DNA of 64,000 nucleotides from positions 1 through 64,000 of the forward strand of contig NZ_WKJJ01000008.1 of assembly GCF_009674485.1 (NCBI RefSeq), given 5' to 3'. Origin of the DNA: Pseudoduganella rivuli (GTDB taxonomy: Bacteria; Pseudomonadota; Gammaproteobacteria; Burkholderiales; Burkholderiaceae_D). Under the pieces are notes generated by a model. The model saw only the letters and a program-made list of their open reading frames with translations. It was not told where the DNA came from and searched no databases. This document shows, piece after piece, positions 55,088-64,000 of the stretch (its first letter is position 1; each line of letters starts with the position of its first letter). The translations under genes were made by a program, and so were the position numbers.

Positions 55088-56653
55088 ATGTTTCAATCCA
55101 CCAAGAACACTATCGCAGCCGCGGTAACGGTACTGATTGCAACTGCCGGCGCCGCGCATGCAGCGCCCGCCGCCGCCAGCACGGACGACACGGCGCGCGT
55201 GATCGTCGGCTTCAAAGCCGGCGGCAAGCAAAACGGCAAAGCCGCCATCGCTGCTGCGAAAGGCAACGTCAAAGTGGATATGGACGACATCAACGCGTCG
55301 GTAGCCGAAGTGCCGGCCAAGGCTGTCAACGATTTGCGCAATAACCCGCACATTGAATTCGTGGAAAACGATGGCAAGCGCTACCTGACCGCGCTGGCCA
55401 CGCCGTCCACCGGCACCCCGTATAAAACCGGTCAGCAAGTGCCATATGGCATCGCCATGGTGCAGGCGGACCAGTTGCCGGACACCTATGCGGGCAACCG
55501 CACCGTCTGCATCATCGACTCCGGCATCGACCTGGCGCATGAAGACTTGTCGGGCAACCACGTGACGGGCCAGACCAATCCCGGCACCGGTGCGTGGAAC
55601 ACGGACGAAAACCACCATGGCACCCACGTGGCCGGCACCATTGCCGCCCTCAACAATGCGGGCAAGGGCGTCGTCGGCGTCAATGCCAATGGCAAGCTGA
55701 ACCTGCACATCATCAAGGTGTTCGGCGCCGATGGCTGGGCCTACACGTCGACCCTGATTGCCGCCGCCAACAAGTGCGGCGCGGCGGGCGCCAACGTGAT
55801 CAGCATGTCGCTGGGCGGCGACGAGCGCAGCCAGGCGGAAGAACGCGCGTTCGACGGGCTGGCCAAGCGCGGCGTGCTGTCGATTGCGGCGGCAGGCAAC
55901 GATGGCAACAATACGCAATCGTATCCGGCCGGCTACCCGAGCGTGATGTCGGTGGCGGCCCTCGATGAAAACAAGGTGGTCGCGAACTTCTCGCAATTCA
56001 CGGACAAGGTGGAAATCGCCGGACCGGGCGTGGGCGTGCTGTCGACCGTGCCGATGGGCAGCGGCCGCGAATCCGCGTTGAAAGTGGGCGCCACCACCTA
56101 TGCGCCGGGCGGCATGGACGGTTCGCCGGCCGCCTCGGTCACGGCGCCGCTGGCCGACTTCGGCCTGGGCGACGCCACCAATGCCGCCGTGGCGGGCAAG
56201 GTGTGCCTGATCAAGCGCGGCAGCATTGCCTTCTCCGTCAAGGTGGCCAATTGCCAGGCCAGCGGCGGCGTCGGCGCCGTGGTCTACAACAACGCGCCGG
56301 AAGGCTTTGCCGGCACGCTGGGTGGCGCCGCGTCGTCGATTCCGTCCGTGACCGCATCGGGCACGGAAGGCGCCACGCTGCAAGCACAACTGGGCCAGAG
56401 CGCCACCGTCAATGTGACGGCCACCAACTACGCCTACTTCAACGGCACGTCGATGGCGACGCCGCACGTGTCGGCCGTGGCTGCGCTGGTGTGGAGCTAC
56501 TTCCCGAATTGCAGCGCCGCCCAGATCCGCAGCACCCTGGGCAAGACGGCGCTGGACCTGGGCGCGCCGGGCCGCGACGCGTACTACGGCTATGGCCTGG
56601 TGCAGGCGAAGGCAGCGTACGACCGCATCCGCGCCAACGGTTGCAATAACTGA
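55088..56653 (+). CDS. secreted subtilisin-like protease with PA insert
   Basis: 521 residues: signal peptide (about 1-25), I9-type propeptide (about 36-100), and an S8 domain with D144 (CIIDSGID), H177 (HGTHVAG) and S455 (GTSMATPHVSA). A protease-associated (PA) domain is inserted between H and S regions (about 345-445, GKVCLIKRGSIAFSVKVANC). Related enzymes in this group are extracellular and self-processing. It is unrelated in close detail to the ECF-linked subtilase at 24226 and has its own promoter. Confidence 0.93.
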   Translation: MFQSTKNTIAAAVTVLIATAGAAHAAPAAASTDDTARVIVGFKAGGKQNGKAAIAAAKGNVKVDMDDINASVAEVPAKAVNDLRNNPHIEFVENDGKRYLTALATPSTGTPYKTGQQVPYGIAMVQADQLPDTYAGNRTVCIIDSGIDLAHEDLSGNHVTGQTNPGTGAWNTDENHHGTHVAGTIAALNNAGKGVVGVNANGKLNLHIIKVFGADGWAYTSTLIAAANKCGAAGANVISMSLGGDERSQAEERAFDGLAKRGVLSIAAAGNDGNNTQSYPAGYPSVMSVAALDENKVVANFSQFTDKVEIAGPGVGVLSTVPMGSGRESALKVGATTYAPGGMDGSPAASVTAPLADFGLGDATNAAVAGKVCLIKRGSIAFSVKVANCQASGGVGAVVYNNAPEGFAGTLGGAASSIPSVTASGTEGATLQAQLGQSATVNVTATNYAYFNGTSMATPHVSAVAALVWSYFPNCSAAQIRSTLGKTALDLGAPGRDAYYGYGLVQAKAAYDRIRANGCNN

Positions 56654-56690
56654 TCACGGCAGGCGCAGGGGCGGCCTGAACAGTCCGTCC

Positions 56691-57206
56691 CTACGCCGCC
56701 AGTTCGGTCATTTCCGTCAGCAGCGCGAGTTCATCCATCGACAACACGGCGCCGACGTCCAGGATCACGACAAACTTGCCGTTGACCTTGCCCATGCCCT
56801 GGATGAACTCCACGCGCACGCTGGCGCCAAAGGCAGGACGCGGTTCGACGTCGTCATCGTCGATTTCCACCACGGCGTTGACGGCGTCGACCATCACGCC
56901 AATGTCCTGCCCGGTCTCGCCATCCGTCACTTCAATGATCACGATACAGCTGCGGCGTACCTGCGACAGCGCGCCATGCCCAAAGCGCGCGCCGAGGTCG
57001 ATCACCGGCACCACCGCGCCGCGCAGGTTGATCACGCCCCGTATGGAATCAGGCACGCACGGTATCGCCGTCACGCCGCCGTACGGGATGATTTCCTTGA
57101 TGCCGGCGATGCGCATCGCATAGGTTTCACCGCCCAGCATGAAGGTCAGGTATTGCTGTTTGCCACCAATCATAAGCGTGGCCGCCATATTCAATTGGCC
57201 CATCAT
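56691..57206 (-). CDS. cheW: CheW-like coupling protein
   Basis: 171 residues of the CheW fold: YLTFMLGGETYAMRIAGIKEIIPYGG, the receptor/CheA contact NLRGAVVPVIDLGARFG and IGVMVDAVNAVVEI. It links receptors to CheA. It is the last gene of the minus-strand chemosensory operon, 6 bp after a receptor gene. GGAG is 2 nt from the first ATG and 5 nt from the second (57203), so the shorter start is also possible. Confidence 0.93.
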   Translation of the reverse strand: MMGQLNMAATLMIGGKQQYLTFMLGGETYAMRIAGIKEIIPYGGVTAIPCVPDSIRGVINLRGAVVPVIDLGARFGHGALSQVRRSCIVIIEVTDGETGQDIGVMVDAVNAVVEIDDDDVEPRPAFGASVRVEFIQGMGKVNGKFVVILDVGAVLSMDELALLTEMTELAA

Positions 57207-57212
57207 GGCTCC

Positions 57213-58841
57213 TCAAAAAGAGACGAAGTCCGTTTCGTCGACCGGCGGCTTGGCCGCGTACACGACCGGGCGCCCGGCTGATGCGCGGCGCCGGGACGCC
57301 AAATCATGCACGGTGCCGCGCGCCGGGGTCCTTACCGGCGGCGCCGTATCGGCCACCGTGAAGAAGCGCACCAGTTCCTGCAGCTGGGTTGCCTGGCCGC
57401 TCATTTCTTCCGCCGTGGCAGCCAGTTCTTCCGATGAACTGGCGTTGAGCTGGGTGCTCTGGCTCAGTTGCCCCATCGCCATGTTGATCTGGCCCGCACC
57501 CACCGATTGTTCTTCCGATCCGGCGGCGATTTCCTGCACCAGGCTTGAGGTGCGGGTAATCGCCGGCACCATCTCGTCAAGCAGCTTGCCGGCCAGTTCC
57601 GCCTTGTCCACGCTGCCACTGGCCAGTTCCCCGATTTCCTGCGCCGCCACCTGGCTGCGTTCGGCCAGCTTGCGCACCTCGGCCGCCACCACGGCAAATC
57701 CCTTGCCGTGTTCGCCGGCGCGCGCCGCCTCGATGGCCGCGTTCAGCGCCAGCAGGTTGGTTTGATACGCGATGTCGTCAATGATGCCGATCTTGCCGGC
57801 AATGCTGCGCATCGCCACCACCGTGTCGCGCACCGCCACGCCGCCTTGCGCCGCCTGGGTGGCCGCCTGCGACGCCATGCTGTCGGTGGTGCGCGCATTG
57901 GCTGTGTTTTGCGTGATGGACGAACTCATTTGCTCCACCGCGGCAGAGGTCTGCTCCACGCTGGCCGCCTGTTCGCTGCTGGCCTGGCTCATGCCCTGCG
58001 CGGTCGCGCTGACCTGTTCGGACGCGCTGGCCAGCGCATCGGCGGCGCCGCGCACGTCGCCGATGATGCCCGACAGCTTGCCGGCCATGGTGGCGATCGC
58101 GTACAGCAGGCTGCTGTCGTCGCCCGGGCGGGTGCTGACCGTGACCGTCAAGTCGCCCTGCGCCACACGGTTGGCGACGCGCACGGCGTAATCCGGTTCG
58201 CCGCCCAACTGGCGCAGCAGGTTGCGTGTCAAGAACACACCCAGTGCGCCCACCGTCAGCAAAGTGGCTGCCGCCACGCCGATCAACAGCCGCAGCGCCA
58301 GCGCTTTCGCGTCTGCCGCCAGCTTGGCCGCCGCCTCGCCCAGTTGCGCTTTGTATGCGCGGTGTTCCTCGAACACGGCGCCGACGCGGACACCTTCCGG
58401 CGCATTCATCAGCAACGCGATGGCTTCCGTATCTTTCTGTTCGCGCGACAGGTGCATCACGCGCAGACGCAGGTTTTCATACGCCTGCACGGCCGCCCGG
58501 TCGGCCGCCAGCATGGTGCGGTCCTTGCTATCTGAAATGTCGTTCTTTTCGTAATCCCCCAACGCGTCTTCCACCACCTGCATCCGGTCACGCATCTTTG
58601 CTTCCATCTCGACAATGGCAACGCTGTCCGTCAGCGCAATATGGCGCCACACGTCGGCGCGCAGGTTGGAAATGGCCGTGTAGGCGCGGTCGATATCGCG
58701 GATGCTGGGGACCGTGTTTTCATTGGCAAAGTTGGCGCGTTCATAGACGGTGTCGATCTGGTTATGGCTGATCACGCCCAGCAGCAGGATGCCGATCAGC
58801 GCGCTCAGTACCAGCAGGAACATTTTTTTGGCAACAGTCAT
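57213..58841 (-). CDS. methyl-accepting chemotaxis protein, cluster copy B
   Basis: 542 residues: TM1 (about 5-27), 4HB-type ligand domain, TM2 (about 184-207), HAMP, and signalling domain with tip [20 protein letters not shown]. Highly similar to the receptor encoded just upstream (58865-60454) in the signalling half and in the LLRQLGGEP segment after TM2, indicating tandem duplication with divergence of the sensing half. It ends in ETDFVSF. Confidence 0.93.
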   Translation of the reverse strand: MTVAKKMFLLVLSALIGILLLGVISHNQIDTVYERANFANENTVPSIRDIDRAYTAISNLRADVWRHIALTDSVAIVEMEAKMRDRMQVVEDALGDYEKNDISDSKDRTMLAADRAAVQAYENLRLRVMHLSREQKDTEAIALLMNAPEGVRVGAVFEEHRAYKAQLGEAAAKLAADAKALALRLLIGVAAATLLTVGALGVFLTRNLLRQLGGEPDYAVRVANRVAQGDLTVTVSTRPGDDSSLLYAIATMAGKLSGIIGDVRGAADALASASEQVSATAQGMSQASSEQAASVEQTSAAVEQMSSSITQNTANARTTDSMASQAATQAAQGGVAVRDTVVAMRSIAGKIGIIDDIAYQTNLLALNAAIEAARAGEHGKGFAVVAAEVRKLAERSQVAAQEIGELASGSVDKAELAGKLLDEMVPAITRTSSLVQEIAAGSEEQSVGAGQINMAMGQLSQSTQLNASSSEELAATAEEMSGQATQLQELVRFFTVADTAPPVRTPARGTVHDLASRRRASAGRPVVYAAKPPVDETDFVSF

Positions 58842-58864
58842 GGGTGACGCTTTCTATGTAAAGT

Positions 58865-60454
58865 TCAACGCACGCCCAGCGTCGGCTGGAGCGCGGATCG
58901 TGGATAGGCCGGCGCGGCCCGGTGGCGCGGTGCAACCGGTACACCGGCGACGCTGTCAGTGACCTTGAAATACGCAACCAGTTGCTGCAAATGCGCGGCC
59001 TGGCTGCTCATTTCCTCGGAGGTGGCGGCCAGCTCCTCGGACGAGCTGGCGTTTTGCTGGGTAGCCTGGCTCAATTGGCCCAGCGCCATATTGATTTGCG
59101 ACGCGCCATGCGCCTGCTCCGACGATGCGGCGGCGATTTCCTGCACCAGTTCCGATGTGCGGGTGATCACCGGCACCATGTCATCGAGCAGCCTGCCCGC
59201 CAATTCCGCCTGGTTCACGCTGCCGCTGGCCAGTTCACTGATTTCCAGCGCCGCCACCTGGCTGCGCTCGGCCAGTTTGCGCACTTCGGTCGCCACCACC
59301 GCGAATCCCTTGCCATGTTCGCCGGCGCGCGCCGCTTCGATGGCGGCGTTCAGCGCCAGCAAGTTGGTCTGGTATGCGATATCGTCAATGATGCTGATTT
59401 TGGCGGCAATGCTGCGCATGGCCATCACGGTGGCACGCACTGCCGCGCCGCCTTCCGTGGCCTGGCTGGCTGCCCGCGACGCCATGCTGTCCGTGCTGCG
59501 CGCACTGTCCGCATTGCGGTCCACCGTGGCGCTCATCTGCTCCACCGCGGCCGATGTCTCTTCCACACTGGCCGCCTGCTCGCTGCTGGCGTGGCTGATG
59601 CTCTGCGCGGTGGAACTGACTTCTTCGGAAGCGCCGGCCAGCGCATCGGCCGCGCCGCGCACTTCGCCGATGATGCCCGACAGTTTTTCCGTCATGCCGC
59701 GCAGCGCATACAGCATGCTGCTCTGGTCGCTGGGATGGGTCAGTACGCTGACCGTCAGGTCGCCGCGCGCCACCCGTGCGGCCACTTCGGCGGCATACAC
59801 CGGTTCGCCGCCCAGCTGGCGCAGCAGGCTGCGCACGATCAGCACCGCCACCGCCGTGGCCAGCAGCACCGCCGCCACCCCGACGCCGATCATCAGCGAG
59901 CGCGCCTCTTCATTGCGCACGGCCAGGTCTTTGCGGGCCTGTTCCATCAGGTCGGTCTGCAAATCCTCCATCTTGTCCAGCGCGGCCAGCACGGCTTCGT
60001 TTTTCGGCACGAATTCCGTCAGCATGTAGCGCACCGCGCGTTCGCGGTCGTCCTTCAGCAAGGCGAACAATTGGTCATACTTGGGCGTCAGCTCCTTGCG
60101 CGCCGCCGTGATCGTGGCCATGACTTCCCGTTCCTCGGCGCCGGACAAGCGTTTTTCCATCTGCGCCAGCGTCTGCTGATTGTCCTGGCGGTTGGCCTGC
60201 ACCCGCGCCATCATCGCGTCGTATTCGCTCGCATCGACCAGGAACAGGCTGCGCAGCAGGCGCCCGTTGTCCAGCGCCTTGCGCATGGCCTGGTTGGCCA
60301 TGTCCACCTTGGCGAAGCGGTCGTTGACGATGTCGTCGGCCGTGCGGCTCATCGCCGACATTGCATTCAACCCCACCAGCAGTATCAATACCAGCAGCGA
60401 CAGCACCATGCCGAACGCCAGCGCCATCCGTACGCTCACCCGCATCTTATTCAT
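58865..60454 (-). CDS. methyl-accepting chemotaxis protein, cluster copy A
   Basis: 529 residues: TM1 (about 10-32), 4HB-type ligand domain, TM2 (about 188-212), HAMP, and signalling domain with the same tip as copy B. Start overlaps the cheA stop by 8 bp, so it is translationally coupled to the kinase. The C terminus is a short basic tail, with no CheR-docking motif. 23 bp separate it from copy B. Confidence 0.93.
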   Translation of the reverse strand: MNKMRVSVRMALAFGMVLSLLVLILLVGLNAMSAMSRTADDIVNDRFAKVDMANQAMRKALDNGRLLRSLFLVDASEYDAMMARVQANRQDNQQTLAQMEKRLSGAEEREVMATITAARKELTPKYDQLFALLKDDRERAVRYMLTEFVPKNEAVLAALDKMEDLQTDLMEQARKDLAVRNEEARSLMIGVGVAAVLLATAVAVLIVRSLLRQLGGEPVYAAEVAARVARGDLTVSVLTHPSDQSSMLYALRGMTEKLSGIIGEVRGAADALAGASEEVSSTAQSISHASSEQAASVEETSAAVEQMSATVDRNADSARSTDSMASRAASQATEGGAAVRATVMAMRSIAAKISIIDDIAYQTNLLALNAAIEAARAGEHGKGFAVVATEVRKLAERSQVAALEISELASGSVNQAELAGRLLDDMVPVITRTSELVQEIAAASSEQAHGASQINMALGQLSQATQQNASSSEELAATSEEMSSQAAHLQQLVAYFKVTDSVAGVPVAPRHRAAPAYPRSALQPTLGVR

Positions 60455-62537
60455 GTGTACTCTTCTCCAATTGCCGCATCAGTCCATGTATGTCCAGGAT
60501 CAGCGCCACGTCGCCACCGCCCAGGATGGTGAATCCGGTGACGCCCGACAAGCCACTGAACATCCGTCCCAGCGGCTTGATCACCGTCTGGAATTCCCCC
60601 ATCAGGCGGTCCACCACCAGCCCGGCCTTGCGTTCGCCATACCGCACCACCACCACGCTCTCGCGCCGCCCGGCCTGGCCCCCTATGCCGAACTGCTCGC
60701 GCAAGCGGCGGAACGGCAGCACTTCGCCGCGCAAGTCCAGGCAGCCGGCTTGCTTGCCCATGCAGGATGGAGTCAGCGCAATGCATTCCTCCACCATTTC
60801 AAGCGGAATCACGTAAGTGCAGTCGCCCACGCCGACCATGAAGCCGTCAATGATGGCCAGCGTCAACGGCAAGCGGATGCGCACCGTGCTGCCCTGCCCC
60901 GGCAAGCTTTCCAGGCTGACGCTGCCGCGCAGCGCTTCGATATTGGCGCGCACCACATCCATGCCGACACCGCGCCCCGACAGCTTGCTGACCGCATCGG
61001 CGGTGGAGAAACCCGGCTCGAAGATCAGGCGGTCGATCTCGCGCGGCGACAGTTCCGCATCGGCCGCCACCAGGCCGCGCTCGAGGGCCTTGCGCAAGAT
61101 CTTGTCGCGGTCCAGGCCGGCGCCGTCATCGGTGACTTCGATCACGATCTGGCCGGCCTCGTGACGGGCATTGAGCAGCAATTGGCCTTGCGCCGGCTTG
61201 CCGCGCGCCAGTCGCGTGGCCGCGGTTTCCATGCCATGGTCGATCGCATTGCGCACCAGGTGGGTCAGCGGATCGGCAATGCGTTCCACCACCATCTTGT
61301 CCAGCTCCGTATCGCCACCGGTAATCACGAGGCGGATGTCCTTGCCCAGTTCCTGGCTGGTATCGCGCACCAGGCGCTGGAAACGGTCGAAGGTGGCGCC
61401 GATCGGCACCATGCGCAATTTCAGCGCCGAGTCGCGCACCGCCTGCACCAGCTGGTCCAGGGTTTCCGCCGCTTCGCGCATGGCGGTGGCGTCGGCCCGC
61501 TGCGCCGCCAGCTTGGCGCCGGCACTGGCCACCACCAGTTCGCCCATCAGGTTGATGTGGTGGTCCATCTTGTCCGCGTCGACCCGCAAGGTGGCGCCAC
61601 CACGGCTGGCGCGGGCGGCGACCGTCGCATTACCGGCCTGCGCCATGGAATGCGCCGGCGGTGCGGTGACGACCATCGCGCGGCGCTGGCGGATCATGTC
61701 CAGCTCCTCCACGCTAAGCGACCCGCAGCGCACCAGGCGCTCGCCGGCGTCCGCTTCACCCGCACCGGACAACTCCTCCAGCAGCGCATCGAAATCCGAC
61801 AGCGGACTGTCCGGCGGCAGGAAATGCAGGCGGCTGTCCTCGCGCACGAATTCAAACGCGCCGGCAATGGCATCGCGCCCGCAGTCGGCGAGGAACGCGA
61901 CCTCAAACCCCAGGTGGCAAGTCTCGGGTTCCAGCTCGGCCAGGCGCGGCAGGTGGTCCAGCACGGTTTCCACGTGCAGCACCCGGCCCAGCGTATCCAG
62001 GTAGCTGAACAGTGACAGCGGGTCCATGCCATTGCGGAACAGGTCCGGACCGAAACGCAGCGAAAGGTGCCAGTGGCCGGCGGTGTGTCCTGCGCCGCTC
62101 GGGGCGGGTGCCGCCACGATCACGGCGGTGCCGGCCGAAATACCTTGCAAGTCCGGCAAGTCCTGCTGCAGGCGCTGCGCCAGGCTTGTCCCATGGGCCA
62201 GTACCGCCGCCGGCAAGTCGCCGCCGTCACAGTGCTCGACCAGTTGCAGCAAATGGTCGCCGCTTGCCAGCAGCAGCGCCACGCGGGCGCCGTCGAGCGC
62301 CAGTTCGCCGTCGCGCACGCGGTCCAGCAAACTTTCCAGCAAATGGGTGAAGGCAACGATGCGTTCCATGCCAAACAGGCCTGCCGAGCCTTTGATGGTG
62401 TGGGCGGCACGGAAAATTTCGTTGATCAGCGTCGCGTCATCCGGAGTACGCTCGACTTGCAGCAGCGCGTCTTCCATCGCGCGCAACAAGTCGCGGCTTT
62501 CCGCGATGAAGGTATACACAGGGTTGTCGGCATTCAT
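60447..62537 (-). CDS. cheA: chemotaxis histidine kinase CheA
   Basis: 696 residues: HPt with H46 ([10 protein letters not shown]), a second region in place of P2 (about 130-265), dimerisation domain, HATPase (N box [13 protein letters not shown] boxes DDGAGLD and GRGVGMDVV) and CheW-like P5. It phosphorylates the CheY encoded upstream. The start overlaps the STAS gene by 4 bp. cheR, cheB and cheZ are not in this window, so adaptation genes lie elsewhere or further upstream. Confidence 0.95.
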   Translation of the reverse strand: MNADNPVYTFIAESRDLLRAMEDALLQVERTPDDATLINEIFRAAHTIKGSAGLFGMERIVAFTHLLESLLDRVRDGELALDGARVALLLASGDHLLQLVEHCDGGDLPAAVLAHGTSLAQRLQQDLPDLQGISAGTAVIVAAPAPSGAGHTAGHWHLSLRFGPDLFRNGMDPLSLFSYLDTLGRVLHVETVLDHLPRLAELEPETCHLGFEVAFLADCGRDAIAGAFEFVREDSRLHFLPPDSPLSDFDALLEELSGAGEADAGERLVRCGSLSVEELDMIRQRRAMVVTAPPAHSMAQAGNATVAARASRGGATLRVDADKMDHHINLMGELVVASAGAKLAAQRADATAMREAAETLDQLVQAVRDSALKLRMVPIGATFDRFQRLVRDTSQELGKDIRLVITGGDTELDKMVVERIADPLTHLVRNAIDHGMETAATRLARGKPAQGQLLLNARHEAGQIVIEVTDDGAGLDRDKILRKALERGLVAADAELSPREIDRLIFEPGFSTADAVSKLSGRGVGMDVVRANIEALRGSVSLESLPGQGSTVRIRLPLTLAIIDGFMVGVGDCTYVIPLEMVEECIALTPSCMGKQAGCLDLRGEVLPFRRLREQFGIGGQAGRRESVVVVRYGERKAGLVVDRLMGEFQTVIKPLGRMFSGLSGVTGFTILGGGDVALILDIHGLMRQLEKSTHE

Positions 62538-62845
62538 GCCGGCTCCAGCCCGAACAATTCCTGCATGCGGTACAGCGCCACCACGCCGCTCACCGACGCG
62601 GCGGGATTGCGCAACACGACCTGGCGGCCTTGCGCATTGCCCTCCAGCTTGAGCAACGCCAGCAACTGCAGCCCGGCGCTGTCGAACTCCGCCACGGCGC
62701 CCAGGTCCAGTGTCAGCACCTGATGCTCCGCCAGCGCCGGCAGCAGGCGCGTACGCCAGCCATCGACGGTAAAGACCGTCAAATCGCCGTCAATGACAAC
62801 CGCGGCAACGCTGTCAGCGGCAACATTTTCAGTGGAAGTTTCCAT
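62534..62845 (-). CDS. STAS-domain protein
   Basis: 103 residues, a stand-alone STAS domain of the anti-sigma-factor-antagonist type. The phosphorylatable Ser is S56 in EFDSAGLQLL. Between cheY and cheA, with a 4-bp overlap into cheA. Such STAS genes recur in Wsp/Frz-like or soil-bacterial chemosensory clusters, where they may be phospho-regulated, but the partner kinase is not shown. Confidence 0.88.
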   Translation of the reverse strand: METSTENVAADSVAAVVIDGDLTVFTVDGWRTRLLPALAEHQVLTLDLGAVAEFDSAGLQLLALLKLEGNAQGRQVVLRNPAASVSGVVALYRMQELFGLEPA

Positions 62846-62851
62846 GGCGGT

Positions 62852-63220
62852 TCAGGGCCCGACGAGCTTGTTGACGGCCGCCAGCATTTGTTCCGGCTGG
62901 AACGGTTTCACCATCCATGCCCTGGCGCCCGCGTCCCTGCCCGCCTGTTTTTTCGATTCGTTGACTTCGGTGGTCAGCATGACGATGGGCGTGAACCGGT
63001 ACGCCGGCAATTGCTTGGCGGCGCGCACGAAGCTGATGCCATCCATGTTTGGCATGTTGACGTCGCTGATGATCAGATTGATCTTCTGGCCGGTGAGCCG
63101 GGCCAGCGCCTGCGCGCCGTCACTGGCTTCGATGACGTCATACCCTGCGCGCTTGAGCGCGATTCCGACCACCTGGCGCACCGAAGCCGAGTCGTCCACG
63201 ATCATGATGGTTTTCGCCAT
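62852..63220 (-). CDS. cheY: CheY-like response regulator
   Basis: 122 residues, a single receiver domain: D9/D10, phospho-acceptor D53 (ISDVNMPNMDG), T83 and K105. No output domain. It should take phosphate from the CheA encoded next. Six bp separate it from the STAS gene. Confidence 0.94.
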   Translation of the reverse strand: MAKTIMIVDDSASVRQVVGIALKRAGYDVIEASDGAQALARLTGQKINLIISDVNMPNMDGISFVRAAKQLPAYRFTPIVMLTTEVNESKKQAGRDAGARAWMVKPFQPEQMLAAVNKLVGP

Positions 63221-63229
63221 GAAATATCC

Positions 63230-64000
63230 TTAGAAAAAAGTAATGGCCGGAGTACTGGCCGCCGTGCTGCCGCCACCGTGCAGCGCATGCTGTTCGGGGG
63301 TCGTATACGTCCGTTCCATGTCACTGAGCCACGCAGCCGCGTCGAGCATGCCCGGGGCCGCCCCGGCCAATACCTCCGACAGCTTGCCGATGTCGGCGCT
63401 GACTTGCGCCAGGATCTGACTGGACCGGTCCTGGAATTGCAGCGAAACCAGGATGTCGGAAATGTCGTCGCGAATCAGGTTGCTCTCCGTCCGCAGCAAT
63501 TGCGTCGCATCACTCAAGCCGCCCGCATTACCGCGGAAGCGCTCCAGTACGGCGTGGATGGTTTGCTCGGCATGGGCCGCCACTTCCGCATCCTGCCGCG
63601 CATACTGGCGCGACACCGCCAGCGTGGCCGCAATCACCTTGTTGACGGTCGCCACCGTGGCGCCGATCTGGCGGCCGGTGTCGGCGGAGCGCTGCGACAA
63701 GGTCCGCACTTCCCCCGCCACCACGGCAAAGCCTCGTCCGGCCTGGCCGGCGCGGGCCGCTTCGATGGATGCGTTCAGCGATAACAGGTTGGTCTGGGCG
63801 GCAATCCGTCCGACGTCGTCCGCCATGTCCTTCAACTGCACCGTCAAGCCTTCCAGCGCGTGGATCTCGGCCAGCATGGCTTCCTTTTCCAGCGCCGCAG
63901 TGCGCATGGCTTCCACCACACTGTGCAGGTCGTCCTGGCTGGAACTGAGTAGCGCCAGCACGCTGCCATCGGCATCGCCATCTTCGCCTGTGGACTGGTG
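63230..64000 (-). CDS. chemoreceptor-like protein, C-terminal part (partial)
   Basis: At least 256 residues; the frame stays open to the right edge, so the start lies outside. What is seen is an acidic linker followed by a receptor-type signalling domain ([40 protein letters not shown]), then a helical tail with an [14 protein letters not shown] motif and no transmembrane helix. The latter motif occurs in soluble receptor-like proteins that often sit beside cheY/STAS/cheA. It is the first visible gene of the operon. Confidence 0.85.
   Translation of the reverse strand, partial: HQSTGEDGDADGSVLALLSSSQDDLHSVVEAMRTAALEKEAMLAEIHALEGLTVQLKDMADDVGRIAAQTNLLSLNASIEAARAGQAGRGFAVVAGEVRTLSQRSADTGRQIGATVATVNKVIAATLAVSRQYARQDAEVAAHAEQTIHAVLERFRGNAGGLSDATQLLRTESNLIRDDISDILVSLQFQDRSSQILAQVSADIGKLSEVLAGAAPGMLDAAAWLSDMERTYTTPEQHALHGGGSTAASTPAITFF

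Overview
The window reads as chromosomal DNA of a GC-rich betaproteobacterium of the family Oxalobacteraceae (Massilia / Duganella / Janthinobacterium type). The evidence is the 16S 5' end and its leader (boxA followed by the 'CAGTCGATAAGTGTGGGTG' segment typical of Burkholderiales), the rpe-gph-trpEGD-lysE-trpC order, the mltA/apaG pair, a second IF-1 gene, PEP-CTERM protein sorting and a large chemoreceptor content. No phage, IS element, integrase or CRISPR array was seen.

Layout. 1-472: 5' end of an rRNA operon running leftwards, with two promoters. 473-5000: enoyl-CoA hydratase, MFS exporter, universal stress protein, mltA, a 45-residue membrane protein and apaG. 5002-11259: rpe, gph, then a trp operon that opens with a Trp-rich leader peptide and an intrinsic terminator (classical attenuation), with a LysE-type exporter between trpD and trpC. 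11311-17675 (minus): a tight operon with a 2Fe-2S subunit, a Tat-exported molybdopterin subunit, a MocA-like cofactor transferase, an M61 peptidase and a diguanylate cyclase. 17783-19730: ubiH-like monooxygenase then dsbC. 19896: tRNA-Phe.

20151-26358 is the most unusual stretch. It holds a DUF4214/serralysin/RTX protease, an anti-sigma factor, an ECF sigma factor, a divergent subtilase and a secreted Gly/Ala-rich protein. The sigma gene, the subtilase and the Gly/Ala protein share one two-part promoter motif (GGATT, 17 bp, CGTTT). Between sigma and subtilase the -35 half is a palindrome that serves both directions. This looks like an autoregulated ECF regulon of secreted proteins.

26710-31269: a soluble chemoreceptor with four exact-period 270-bp HAMP repeats, an SbmA/YddA-like ABC protein, and a second identical tRNA-Phe. 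31293-34862: tcuR-tcuA-tcuB (tricarballylate oxidation, no tcuC). 34993-40363: AraC/VOC/membrane trio, MYG1-like hydrolase, orphan sugar-binding protein, and a second molybdopterin subunit without a partner. 40595-46407: small secreted ORF coupled to a hybrid histidine kinase, a PEP-CTERM protein behind a sigma-54 promoter, a DUF1059 protein, a probable structured RNA of about 178 nt, a second infA, and an ArsR-AHSA1 pair. 46651-56653: chemoreceptor, GGDEF-EAL-REC protein, M13 peptidase, an unknown 488-residue protein, and a second subtilase. 56691-64000 (minus): a chemosensory operon (receptor fragment, cheY, STAS, cheA, two receptors, cheW).

All coordinates and motifs were read by eye. No similarity search, folding or expression data were available, so family names rest on motif recognition.
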